From: Actinomycetota bacterium | Lineage (GTDB): Bacteria; Actinomycetota; Actinomycetes; Mycobacteriales; Mycobacteriaceae | Direction: 5' to 3' | Assembly (NCBI GenBank): GCA_005789055.1 | Contig: SYAA01000153.1 | Coordinates: forward strand, 1-12,022 | Length of the DNA stretch: 12,022 nucleotides | Shown here: positions 1 to 6,547 of the stretch, in pieces | Layout: every line of letters begins with the position of its first letter | Position numbering within the stretch: position 1 is the first letter of the stretch | Notes under the pieces: model-generated | Databases searched by the model: none | What the model was told of the DNA's origin: nothing | Seen by the model: the letters and a program-made list of their open reading frames with translations, nothing else | Translations under genes and position numbers: made by a program

Positions 1-555
1 GTAGAGGTGCAGACCCTTACTGCCGCTGGTCACCGGATAGACGCTCAGGCCGATGTCGCCGACGAGTTCTCGTACCGCGTGCGCGACCTCACCGAGTTGC
101 TCCATGGTCACGTGGTCGCCGGGATCGAGGTCGAACACCAGCCGATTGGCAAGACCGGGGCGGCCGTCGGGGCCGAAACGCCATTGCGGCACATGGACTT
201 CCAGCGCTGCCTGCTGAGCGATCCAGGCCAGCGCCGTCGCCGTGTCGATGATCGGGTAGACGGCGGCTCCGGACCGGTGCACCAGGGTGCCCCGGACCAG
301 CCAGTCCGGGGCGTACTTGGGCAGGTCCTTCTCAAAGAACGAGGGTTCGGTGACGCCGTCCGGCCAGCGCTTGCGGGTGGCTGGTCGTCCGTCGAGATGC
401 GGCAGCATGACCTCGGCGATCGACGTGTAGTACCCGAACACGTCGGCTTTGGTGGTGGGCCCGACGCCGTCCGTCGCCGGATAGAGCACCTTGTCCGGGT
501 TGGTCAGCTTGACCAACGGTCCCTTGGTGGCGCCCGGCGGCCAAATGTCAATCAC
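1..555 (-). CDS. ligD: LigD, polymerase-domain N-terminal part (runs off window)
   Basis: This is the first 185 codons of the multifunctional ATP-dependent DNA ligase D, which with Ku repairs double-strand breaks by non-homologous end joining. Only the start of the polymerase/primase (POL) domain is visible; the nuclease and ligase domains lie beyond base 1. Conserved blocks are LTNPDKVLYP (residues 17-26), RPATRKRWPDG (57-67), the metal-binding FDLDPG (Asp142 and Asp144) and SGSKGLHLY (177-185). The reading frame is open back to a TAA at 570-568, and the only usual initiator upstream of the conserved block is GTG at 555-553. A TACGTT -10 element lies exactly six bases before it, which fits leaderless translation. 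M. tuberculosis LigD starts about seven residues closer to the LTN motif. The gene diverges from the secreted-protein and ku genes. Confidence 0.93.
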   Translation of the reverse strand, partial: MIDIWPPGATKGPLVKLTNPDKVLYPATDGVGPTTKADVFGYYTSIAEVMLPHLDGRPATRKRWPDGVTEPSFFEKDLPKYAPDWLVRGTLVHRSGAAVYPIIDTATALAWIAQQAALEVHVPQWRFGPDGRPGLANRLVFDLDPGDHVTMEQLGEVAHAVRELVGDIGLSVYPVTSGSKGLHLY

Positions 556-561
556 AAGGCC

Positions 562-567
562 AACGTA
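562..567 (-). promoter_or_regulatory. -10 element (TACGTT) for leaderless ligD
   Basis: TACGTT on the minus strand fits the mycobacterial TANNNT -10 pattern. Exactly six bases (GGCCTT) separate it from GTG 555, so transcription would begin on the first base of the start codon. No Shine-Dalgarno sequence is seen before that GTG, which agrees with a leaderless mRNA. Confidence 0.5.
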
Positions 568-578
568 TTACTCGCTGA

Positions 579-584
579 TAGGCT
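579..584 (+). promoter_or_regulatory. -10 element (TAGGCT) for leaderless secreted-protein gene
   Basis: TAGGCT fits TANNNT and is followed by exactly six bases (AAACCA) and then ATG 591, so the predicted +1 is the A of the ATG. There is no Shine-Dalgarno sequence. This element lies 11 bases from the oppositely directed ligD -10, so the two promoters are back to back. Confidence 0.5.
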
Positions 585-590
585 AAACCA

Positions 591-845
591 ATGAAGAGGT
601 GCTCGAAGGCCCCTCGACTGGTGTTCGCAGCAACGATGGTTGCAGCACTGGCCGGTGCCACACTGGTGGGCGCACCGATCGCCGCTGCGGATCCCGACGA
701 CTGGGTTCCGTTCTGCACTGCCGGTCAGATCCCGGAGCCCGGGGAGTGCCTGCCCGCGCCGAACAGCGTCTACATCGACGACGCCCCGGGGGCCAATCCC
801 GAGATACCCCTCGGCCTGAATCCCGAGTTAGTCCCGGCGATCTAA
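591..845 (+). CDS. Small secreted protein with one cysteine pair
   Basis: An 84-residue protein of unknown function. The N-terminus is a typical Sec signal peptide: MKR at the start, a hydrophobic stretch at about residues 10-30 and a likely cut after IAAA at residue 33, giving a mature form starting DPDDW. The mature part of about 50 residues is Pro-rich and acidic, with two cysteines twelve residues apart (FCTAGQ and GECLP), probably a disulfide, and a tail rich in NP/GLNPE. Small exported mycobacterial proteins of this kind are common, but I cannot name a function. It sits between ligD and ku; in the M. tuberculosis order I remember, those two are direct neighbours. The start at ATG 591 is supported by the signal peptide and the leaderless promoter spacing. 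Its stop is 34 bases before ku, so the two could be co-transcribed. Confidence 0.75.
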   Translation: MKRCSKAPRLVFAATMVAALAGATLVGAPIAAADPDDWVPFCTAGQIPEPGECLPAPNSVYIDDAPGANPEIPLGLNPELVPAI

Positions 846-878
846 CCCGGGCTATCCGGTCTTCGGCATACTGGACTC

Positions 879-1829
879 ATGCGTTCCATCTGGAAGGGTT
901 CTGTCGCGTTCGGTCTGGTCAACGTGCCTGTAAAGGTTTACAGCGCCACCGAGGACCACGACCTGAAGTTTCATCAGGTGCACGCAGCAGACAACGGTCG
1001 GATCAAGTACCAGCGTGTCTGCGGTGAGTGTGACGAGGTGGTGGAGTACCGGGACATCGCCAAGGCCTACGAGGCAGACAGCGGCCAGATGGTGGTGATC
1101 ACCGAGGAGGACATCGCCACGCTGCCGGAGGAGCGCAGCCACGAGATCGCAGTCCTAGAGTTCGTTCCCGCCAGCGAGATCGACCCACTGCTCTACGACC
1201 GCAGCTACTTTCTGGAACCGGATGGCAAGTCCTCGAGGTCCTATGTGCTCCTTGCCAAAGCGCTCGCCTCGACCGACCGCGTCGCCATCGTCCACTTCGC
1301 ATTGCGCAACAAGACACGACTGGCGGCTCTGCGCATCAAGAATTTCGGCAAGCGCCAGGTGATGGTGGTGCACACCCTGCTGTGGCCCGACGAGATCCGC
1401 GAACCGCATTTCCCGGCACTCGACGGAGACGTCGATGTCCGGGCCCCGGAACTCAAAATGGCCGGGCAGGTGGTCGAGTCGATGGCATCGGACTTCCATC
1501 CCGAGCAGTACACCGACACCTACCAGGAACAGCTGCAGGTGCTCGTCGAGTCGAAGCTCGCCGGTGGGCAGGCTTTCGCCACGGCGGAGACTCCCGCCAA
1601 GCTCGACGAGACCGAAGACGTCTCCGACCTGCTGGCCAAACTTGAGGCCAGCGTGCGCCGCCGACGCGAACAGTCTGCCAACAAGGATTCCGACGCCCCG
1701 CCTCGAACGCCCGCCACGAAGGCAGCCACCAAAAAGGCACCCATGTCCGCCGCTGCTGCCAAAAAGGCAGCCGCCAAGAAAGCACCTGCCAAGAAGGCAC
1801 CCGCGCGGAAGGTGCCCGCCAAAAAGTAG
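879..1829 (+). CDS. ku: Ku, non-homologous end-joining DNA-end-binding protein
   Basis: A 316-residue bacterial Ku homodimer subunit, which threads onto DNA ends and recruits LigD. The start [21 protein letters not shown] is the family hallmark. The Ku core runs to about residue 260 and includes a Cys48/Cys51 pair (CGEC). The end, about residues 264-316, is a low-complexity basic tail of KKAP/KKA repeats resembling histone H1 or the tail of mycobacterial HupB. M. tuberculosis Ku is about 273 residues and lacks most of this tail, whereas fast growers such as M. smegmatis have one that contributes to DNA binding. The start at ATG 879 is fixed by the family N-terminus. A weak -10-like CATACT sits six bases before it, so the gene may be leaderless or expressed from the upstream promoter at 579-584. 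Confidence 0.96.
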   Translation: MRSIWKGSVAFGLVNVPVKVYSATEDHDLKFHQVHAADNGRIKYQRVCGECDEVVEYRDIAKAYEADSGQMVVITEEDIATLPEERSHEIAVLEFVPASEIDPLLYDRSYFLEPDGKSSRSYVLLAKALASTDRVAIVHFALRNKTRLAALRIKNFGKRQVMVVHTLLWPDEIREPHFPALDGDVDVRAPELKMAGQVVESMASDFHPEQYTDTYQEQLQVLVESKLAGGQAFATAETPAKLDETEDVSDLLAKLEASVRRRREQSANKDSDAPPRTPATKAATKKAPMSAAAAKKAAAKKAPAKKAPARKVPAKK

Positions 1830-1840
1830 AACGTGTTACA
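1827..1840. promoter_or_regulatory. Candidate KstR operator
   Basis: TAGAACGTGTTACA fits the published mycobacterial KstR operator pattern TnnAACnnGTTnnA at every fixed position. KstR is the TetR-family repressor of cholesterol and steroid breakdown genes. The site begins in the ku stop codon and lies about 76 bases before the SDR start, upstream of TANNNT -10 candidates at 1875-1880 and 1883-1888. The outer bases of the two halves (TAG and ACA) are not perfectly symmetric. A 14-base pattern with eight fixed positions can occur by chance, so this is a prediction. Confidence 0.45.
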
Positions 1841-1874
1841 AAAACGTTCGAAATTTCGGCTCAGAGCGCCCGTC

Positions 1875-1880
1875 TACCTT
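1875..1880 (+). promoter_or_regulatory. Candidate -10 element (TACCTT) for the SDR gene
   Basis: TACCTT fits TANNNT and would give a start near 1887 and a leader of about 29 bases carrying the GGGAAGAG ribosome-binding site. TACGGT at 1883-1888 is an alternative. A perfect 10-bp palindrome, CGAAATTTCG, lies at 1849-1858 between this element and the candidate KstR site and could be another regulator's site. Confidence 0.3.
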
Positions 1881-1915
1881 GTTACGGTGAACCGCGACAA
1901 GGGAAGAGAGCCGAT

Positions 1916-2707
1916 GTGATCCTGGACAGATTCCGCCTGGACGGACAAGTGGCCGTAGTCACCGGTGCTGGACGTGGACTTGGCGCCGCGATCGCTGTCG
2001 CGTTCGCCGAAGTCGGCGCCGACGTTCTCATCGCCGCGCGGACGAAGTCCGAACTGGAGTCGGTAGCAGCCCAGGTCGGGGCACTCGGCCGCCGAGCGCA
2101 CATCGTCGTCGCCGATCTGGCCCAACCCGAAGCCACCGCCGAATTGGCCGGGCAGGCCGTTGAGGCGTTCGGCAAACTCGACATCGTCGTCAACAACGTC
2201 GGCGGCAGCATGCCCAACACGCTGTTGACCACCACCGTCAAGCAGATGCGCGACGCGTTCACTTTCAACGTGCTGACCGCCCACGCGCTGACCGTGGCCG
2301 CGGTGCCGCTGATGCTCGAACACTCCGGCGGCGGGAACATCATCAACATCACCTCGACGATGGGCCGTACCGCGGGCCGTGGATTCGCGGCCTACAGCAC
2401 CGCGAAAGCCGCACTGGCCCAATACACCCGGCTCACCGCCCTAGATCTGTGCCCGCGCATCAGGGTCAACGCGATAGCGCCGGGTTCCATCATGACCTCT
2501 GCGCTGGACGTGGTGGCCTCCAACGACGCCCTGCGTGAGCCGATGGAGAAGGCCACCCCGATGCGACGCCTCGGCGACCCCGTCGATATCGCCGCCGCAG
2601 CCGTCTATCTCGCGTCGCCCGCTGCGGACTACTTGACCGGCAAGATGATCGAAGTCGACGGCGGCCTGACGGTGCCCAACCTCGACCTGCCCATCCCGGA
2701 TCTGTAG
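1916..2707 (+). CDS. Short-chain dehydrogenase/reductase (Rv0927c-like)
   Basis: A classical 263-residue SDR, NAD(P)-dependent, acting on an unknown alcohol or ketone. The cofactor motif is TGAGRGLG (residues 16-23), followed by NNVG (93-96). The catalytic set is Asn118, Ser147, Tyr160 and Lys164 in YSTAK, with the usual 13-residue Ser-Tyr spacing. The C-terminus has the standard [11 protein letters not shown]. The GTG at 1916 is preferred because GGGAAGAG sits just upstream and the protein length equals what I recall for M. tuberculosis Rv0927c. An ATG two bases earlier is out of frame and stops at once (ATGTGA). The next gene begins 30 bases downstream. The candidate KstR operator upstream hints at a role in steroid or acyl-chain metabolism, but the substrate cannot be read from the sequence. 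Confidence 0.92.
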   Translation: MILDRFRLDGQVAVVTGAGRGLGAAIAVAFAEVGADVLIAARTKSELESVAAQVGALGRRAHIVVADLAQPEATAELAGQAVEAFGKLDIVVNNVGGSMPNTLLTTTVKQMRDAFTFNVLTAHALTVAAVPLMLEHSGGGNIINITSTMGRTAGRGFAAYSTAKAALAQYTRLTALDLCPRIRVNAIAPGSIMTSALDVVASNDALREPMEKATPMRRLGDPVDIAAAAVYLASPAADYLTGKMIEVDGGLTVPNLDLPIPDL

Positions 2708-2719
2708 TTTCCCCGAATC
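2691..2719 (+). promoter_or_regulatory. SigK-type promoter (CCATCC-N16-CCGAATC)
   Basis: CCATCC at 2691-2696, a 16-base spacer and CCGAATC at 2713-2719 reproduce the mycobacterial SigK promoter consensus without a mismatch. The predicted start at about 2725 gives a leader of about 13 bases containing the GAAGGAG ribosome-binding site of the DapB-like gene. The -35 lies in the last codons of the SDR gene. I saw only one other pairing of the two elements in the window, at 5095-5121, and that one precedes the sigK operon. Confidence 0.65.
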
Positions 2720-2737
2720 CCTATCGAAGGAGCCCCC

Positions 2738-3820
2738 ATGCCCATCCGCGTCGCACAGATCGGCACCGGAAACGTCGGCGGTCACGCCCTGCGGTCGCTG
2801 ATCGCCAATCCCGACTACGACCTGACGGCGGTGTGGGTGTCCTCGGCGGCCAAGGCCGGTATGGACGCCGCCGAACTCGCCGGGCTCGACACGCCGACCG
2901 GTATCAAAGCCACCAACGACCTCGACGAGGTGCTTGCCACCAAGCCGGACTGCGCGGTGTACAACGCGATGGCCGACAACCGGATCGTGGAGGCACTGGA
3001 GGACTATCGCCGCATCCTGGCCGCCGGCGTCAATGTTGTGGGCAGCGGGCCGGTGTTTTTGCAATGGCCCTGGAAAGTCATTCCCGACGAGATGATCACT
3101 CCGCTGGAAGATGCTGCGCGCGAAGGCAATTCGAGTCTTTTCGTCAACGGAATCGACCCGGGCTTCGCCAACGATCTGTTCCCGATGGCTCTCGCCGGTA
3201 CCTGCCAGAGCGTCGAGCAGGTGCGGTGTATCGAGATTGTCAACTACGCCACCTACGACAGCGCGACAGTCATGTTCGATGTGATGGGCTTCGGCAAGCC
3301 GATGGACGAGATCCCGATGCTGCTGCAACCCGGAGTGCTCAGTATCGGATGGGGTTCGGTGGTGCGGCAGATCGCTGCCGGACTTGACGTGGAACTCGAC
3401 GAACTGAAAGAGACCTGCGTTCGCGTGCCCGCACCGGACGCCTTCGACATCGCGTCCGGACACATCCCGGCGGGCACCGCGGCCGCGCTGCGGTTCGAGG
3501 TGCTCGGCATGGTCAACGGAGCGCCGGTGGTGGTGCTGGAGCACATCACCCGCTTACGCGATGACATGTGCCCGGACTGGCCGCAGCCGGCCCAGGAGGG
3601 CGGCAACTACCGCATCGAGATCACCGGCGAACCGTGCTACGCGATGGACATCTGCCTGAGCAGCCCCAACGGCGACCACAACTACGCCGGCGTACTGGCC
3701 ACCGCCACCCGGATCGTTAATGCGATCCCCGCTGTGATCGCCGCGGAGCCGGGCATCCGCACCACCCTTGACCTGCCACTGATCACCGGCAGAGGGTTGT
3801 ACGCTGGCCGCAAAGACTAG
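2738..3820 (+). CDS. DapB-like NAD(P)-dependent dehydrogenase (Rv0926c-like)
   Basis: A 360-residue protein with an N-terminal Rossmann fold (VAQIGTGNVGG, residues 5-15) like that of dihydrodipicolinate reductase and 2,4-diaminopentanoate dehydrogenase. The rest resembles the C-terminal domain of the diaminopentanoate-dehydrogenase-like family, of which mycobacteria carry several paralogues of unknown substrate. It is not the lysine-pathway DapB, which is about 245 residues long. The start at ATG 2738 has a strong GAAGGAG eight bases before it. A perfect SigK-type promoter ends 18 bases upstream, so this gene may be transcribed apart from the SDR. Its last 17 bases overlap the proposed mntH start, suggesting translational coupling. 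The family call is solid; the reaction is unknown. Confidence 0.85.
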   Translation: MPIRVAQIGTGNVGGHALRSLIANPDYDLTAVWVSSAAKAGMDAAELAGLDTPTGIKATNDLDEVLATKPDCAVYNAMADNRIVEALEDYRRILAAGVNVVGSGPVFLQWPWKVIPDEMITPLEDAAREGNSSLFVNGIDPGFANDLFPMALAGTCQSVEQVRCIEIVNYATYDSATVMFDVMGFGKPMDEIPMLLQPGVLSIGWGSVVRQIAAGLDVELDELKETCVRVPAPDAFDIASGHIPAGTAAALRFEVLGMVNGAPVVVLEHITRLRDDMCPDWPQPAQEGGNYRIEITGEPCYAMDICLSSPNGDHNYAGVLATATRIVNAIPAVIAAEPGIRTTLDLPLITGRGLYAGRKD

Positions 3821-5024
3821 GCTGCCCAGACCCGGTTGGACCCTGCTCGGCCCGGCTTTCGTCGCCGCAATCGCCTACGTCGACCCGGGCAACATCGCGG
3901 CCAACGTCAGCGCAGGGGCGCAGTTCGGCTTCCTGCTGGTGTGGGTGATCGTCGCGGCCAACGTGATGGCGGGCTTGGTGCAGTACCTCAGCGCCAAGCT
4001 GGGCCTGGTCACCGGTGCCACGCTGCCGGAAGCGGTGCGCGACCGGACCCGGACATCGACCCGAATCGCCTACTGGGCACAGGCTGAACTCGTCGCCATC
4101 GCCACCGACGTTGCCGAGATCATCGGCGGTGCGATCGCCCTGCATCTGCTGTTCGGGCTCCCCCTGATCCTCGGCGGCGTCATCACCGGTGCGGTGTCGC
4201 TACTACTGCTGCTCATCGGCGACCGCAATGGCCCGCGGGTCTTCGAGCGGGTCATCGTCGGACTGCTGCTGATCATCACCATCGGTTTCCTGGCCTCTCT
4301 GGTGGTAAACCCGCCACCGGCCGCAGCGGTGATCGGCGGTCTGGTTCCCCGGTTCGACGGGGTGCAGAGCGTGCTGCTGGCCACTGCAATGCTCGGAGCG
4401 ACAGTGATGCCACACGCGGTGTACATGCATTCCGGACTGGCCCGCGAACGGCACGGCCACCCGGCGCCGGGTCCCGGGCGGGCGATGCTGCTGCGGGCAA
4501 CCCGCTGGGACGTCGGCATCGCGATGCTCGTTGCCGGCGCGGTGAACCTGGCACTGCTGCTGGTGGCGGCGACCAACCTGCGCGGCCGCGATGGCACCGA
4601 CACCATCGAGGGCGCGCATGCCGCGGTCGCGCAGACCCTCGGCCCCGCGGTCGCGCTGTTATTCGCCATCGGACTACTCGCCTCGGGCCTGGCGTCGGCG
4701 TCGGTGGGCGCCTATGCCGGAGCGATGATCATGCAGGGCCTGTTGCGCAGATCCTTCCCGGCACTGGTGCGCCGACTGGTCACCCTGCTTCCGGCGCTGG
4801 CCGTGCTGGCCAGCGGAGTGGATCCGACCCGCGCCCTGGTGCTCTCCCAGGTGGTGCTGTCATTCGGTATTCCATTTGCGCTGGTGCCCCTGATGCGGCT
4901 GACGGCCAACAAAGACCTCATGGGCGATGATGCGAATTCGACGCTGACCTCGGTGCTGGGTTGGTCGGTGGCCGGGGTCATCACGCTGCTCAATGCTGCG
5001 CTGATCTATCTCACTGTTACCTGA
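3804..5024 (+). CDS. mntH: NRAMP-family manganese/divalent metal transporter MntH, non-canonical start
   Basis: A proton-coupled Mn2+/Fe2+ importer of the inner membrane. It has about 11 hydrophobic helices, the helix-1 metal motif DPGN (residues 27-30 from CTG 3804) and the helix-6 motif MPH (202-204). It is collinear with the M. tuberculosis MntH as I remember it, including GPAFVAAIAYVDPGN and the end LIYLTVT. The frame has a stop at 3780-3782 and then no ATG, GTG or TTG until GTG 3939. Starting at 3939 would remove helix 1 and the metal-binding Asp and Asn. CTG 3804 follows AGAGGG at 3791-3796 with good spacing and gives 406 residues, a normal length, so I use it. A sequencing error or recent loss of a normal start is possible. 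The gene overlaps the DapB-like gene by 17 bases and would share its SigK promoter. Confidence 0.9.
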   Translation: MAAKTRLPRPGWTLLGPAFVAAIAYVDPGNIAANVSAGAQFGFLLVWVIVAANVMAGLVQYLSAKLGLVTGATLPEAVRDRTRTSTRIAYWAQAELVAIATDVAEIIGGAIALHLLFGLPLILGGVITGAVSLLLLLIGDRNGPRVFERVIVGLLLIITIGFLASLVVNPPPAAAVIGGLVPRFDGVQSVLLATAMLGATVMPHAVYMHSGLARERHGHPAPGPGRAMLLRATRWDVGIAMLVAGAVNLALLLVAATNLRGRDGTDTIEGAHAAVAQTLGPAVALLFAIGLLASGLASASVGAYAGAMIMQGLLRRSFPALVRRLVTLLPALAVLASGVDPTRALVLSQVVLSFGIPFALVPLMRLTANKDLMGDDANSTLTSVLGWSVAGVITLLNAALIYLTVT

Positions 5025-5069
5025 CTGTCCGGGACGGGTACCTGACCGTCGGGGACGGGTACCTGACCG
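5021..5069. repeat. 21-bp direct repeat across the mntH stop codon
   Basis: Two full 21-base units (5021-5041 and 5042-5062; three differences) are followed by the start of a third (5063-5069). Each unit begins CTGAC and each full unit ends GGACGGGTAC. Because 21 is a multiple of three, the mntH stop TGA (5022-5024) recurs in frame at 5043-5045 and 5064-5066. The duplication probably arose by slippage and is harmless to the protein. Confidence 0.85.
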
Positions 5070-5083
5070 CCCGGTGATGGGCG
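5046..5083 (+). terminator. Possible hairpin terminator after mntH
   Basis: Two short GC-rich hairpins follow mntH: CCGTC-GGG-GACGG at 5046-5058 and CGCCC-GGTGAT-GGGCG at 5068-5083. Neither is followed by a T-run, so they may act as the T-less hairpins suggested for mycobacteria, or may only attenuate. If they leak, mntH transcripts would run into the sigK operon. Confidence 0.3.
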
Positions 5084-5094
5084 TCACATCCCAC

Positions 5095-5121
5095 CCATCC
5101 GCGCGGCGGGCCGCTCCGAAT
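5095..5121 (+). promoter_or_regulatory. SigK-type promoter (CCATCC-N15-CCGAAT) of the sigK operon
   Basis: CCATCC at 5095-5100 and CCGAAT at 5116-5121 match the SigK -35 and -10, with a 15-base spacer, one shorter than the usual 16-17. The predicted +1 is at about 5128, so the mRNA would begin at or one base before ATG 5129. SigK in M. tuberculosis transcribes its own locus, so an autoregulatory promoter is expected here. Confidence 0.6.
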
Positions 5122-5128
5122 GACGGTC

Positions 5129-5911
5129 ATGGCAATCGCGACGAGCACCGCGCTCTACCCCACCAGGGTCACCCACCTGCACCGATCGCCGGTTCAGCAC
5201 TATGCCGAGCACCGCAGCTACACCTGGTACGTCGATCTCGATGATCTCCCCGAACTGCCGCGCTGGCTGCGGCCGTTTGCCCGGTTCGAGGGCGCCGATC
5301 ACTTCGACGGCAATGCTGGAGACACCATCCGCCAGCGGGTCGACGCCGTCCTCGCCGAGCACGGGGTGTTCCTTCCCGGCGGCCGGATCACCGCCATGCT
5401 GATGCCCCGGGTGCTCGGGCGGGCGTTCAACCCCCTGAGCCTGTTCTGGTGCCACGACGCCGGCGGCGCGTTGCGGTGCGTCGTCGCCGAGGTGCAGAAC
5501 GTCCGCGGTGAGCGAACCGCGTACCTGGTTCCGCCGGGCGAGGACGGGCCGGTGCCGGTCGTCGGCGCACCCCGCAACGCGGGATTGCAGGACGGCTACT
5601 TCCTGGTGCGGGTGCCCGAGCCCGGGGAACAGCTCGATCTCACGGTGTCGCAGCACCGCGACAGTCATGCCGCGATGGTCGCCACCTGGCGCGGCGCCCG
5701 ACGTCCCGCAACCGTAGGTCAGATTCTGCTGATGCAGCTAACCAATCCGCTGGCGCCGCAGATGGCAGCGCTCGGTCTGCGCTTCCAAGCCATCGTGATG
5801 CGCCTTCGAGGTATCCCGGTGACGCCGCGGACCGGCACCCAGACCGTCCACACCCCGGCAGTTCAAGGCACCGGATGGACCACCGGCGGCCGCTCGCTGG
5901 CACCGCTGTGA
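5129..5911 (+). CDS. DUF1365-family protein, first gene of the sigK operon (Rv0448c-like)
   Basis: A 260-residue member of the DUF1365 family, usually found next to cyclopropane-fatty-acid-type methyltransferases and FAD-dependent oxidoreductases involved in lipid modification; its biochemical role is unknown. Family features include RVTHLHRSPVQHY (residues 13-25), YVDLDDLPELP, GADHFDG and RVLGRAFNPLSLFWCHD (94-110). Two normally conserved stretches are altered: the N-N/H-T-[FY]-G segment reads QNVRG (123-127), and the usual K-x-F-H/Y-V-S-P-F stretch is replaced by GAPRNAGLQ (146-154). I prefer ATG 5129 over ATG 5120 because the SigK -10 overlaps 5120 and a transcript from it would start too late for that codon. 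The end overlaps sigK by four bases (GTGA). The methyltransferase and FAD genes of the M. tuberculosis locus are absent here. Confidence 0.85.
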   Translation: MAIATSTALYPTRVTHLHRSPVQHYAEHRSYTWYVDLDDLPELPRWLRPFARFEGADHFDGNAGDTIRQRVDAVLAEHGVFLPGGRITAMLMPRVLGRAFNPLSLFWCHDAGGALRCVVAEVQNVRGERTAYLVPPGEDGPVPVVGAPRNAGLQDGYFLVRVPEPGEQLDLTVSQHRDSHAAMVATWRGARRPATVGQILLMQLTNPLAPQMAALGLRFQAIVMRLRGIPVTPRTGTQTVHTPAVQGTGWTTGGRSLAPL

Positions 5912-6537
5912 CGCAAGTCCTTGACCGCGTCACCGATGGTGCGGTTACGCTTCCGGGCAATGGCTTCGATGACGAGCGGCCCCGGCCGGTGACGACTGTC
6001 GACCTCGACGTGCTGCTTCGCCGCGTCGGAAACCGAGACGCCGAGGCGTTCGCCGCGCTCTACGACGCCACCCGATCGAGGGTCTACGGCATGGTTACCC
6101 GGGTGCTGCGCGACCGCGGATACAGCGAAGAGACCACCCAGGACGTTTATCTCCAGGTGTGGCGGACGGCCGAGGCTTACGACCCCGCATCGGGAAGCGC
6201 ACTGGCCTGGCTGCTCACGCTGGCTCACCGCCGCGCAGTAGACCGCGTCCGTGCGGAACAAGCCGCCGGCCAACGCGATGCACGCTACGGGGCAGCGACA
6301 GCGGACCGGCCCTCCGACCACGTGAGCGACGAGGTGATCGCCGGAGAGGAGCGCCAACGGGTCGCCGCGTGTATGGAAGGCCTGACGGATCTGCAGCGCG
6401 AATGCCTCGAACTCGCCTACTACCAAGGTCTGACCTATGTGCAAGTCTCCGAACGGCTGTCGGCGAATCTGGCCACGGTGAAGTCGCGGATGCGTGACGG
6501 GCTGCGCGGCCTGCGCAACTGCCTGGGTGTGGGATGA
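5908..6537 (+). CDS. sigK: ECF sigma factor SigK
   Basis: An extracytoplasmic-function sigma factor that directs RNA polymerase to CCATCC/CCGAAT promoters. Region 2 runs from about residue 32 to 112 ([53 protein letters not shown]). Region 4 runs from about 147 to 205 ([20 protein letters not shown] and a helix-turn-helix ending [16 protein letters not shown]). It is collinear with M. tuberculosis SigK, which has 187 residues. GTG 5908 overlaps the previous stop (GTGA), which fits coupling, and gives 209 residues; GTG 5989 would give 182 and lies closer to the M. tuberculosis start. ATG 5875 would overlap the previous gene by 37 bases and is less likely. The next gene, rskA, starts 10 bases downstream, the usual sigma/anti-sigma pairing. 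Confidence 0.95.
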   Translation: MTQVLDRVTDGAVTLPGNGFDDERPRPVTTVDLDVLLRRVGNRDAEAFAALYDATRSRVYGMVTRVLRDRGYSEETTQDVYLQVWRTAEAYDPASGSALAWLLTLAHRRAVDRVRAEQAAGQRDARYGAATADRPSDHVSDEVIAGEERQRVAACMEGLTDLQRECLELAYYQGLTYVQVSERLSANLATVKSRMRDGLRGLRNCLGVG

Positions 6538-6547
6538 GGGAGCCGCG

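Noticed and set aside
7-594. Long open frame on the plus strand opposite ligD
   Set aside because: The minus strand here encodes clear LigD polymerase-domain motifs; the plus frame is a high-GC shadow with no family pattern.
2441-3544. 367-codon minus-strand frame across the SDR and DapB-like genes
   Set aside because: It spans two genes with clear enzyme motifs on the plus strand and is His/Arg-rich, as expected of a shadow frame.
4061-4067. CCGAATC inside mntH as a SigK -10
   Set aside because: There is no CCATCC at the right distance upstream and no gene start follows.
5875-5907. ATG 5875 as the sigK start
   Set aside because: It would overlap the DUF1365 gene by 37 bases and add residues absent from SigK proteins; GTG 5908 gives the common GTGA overlap.
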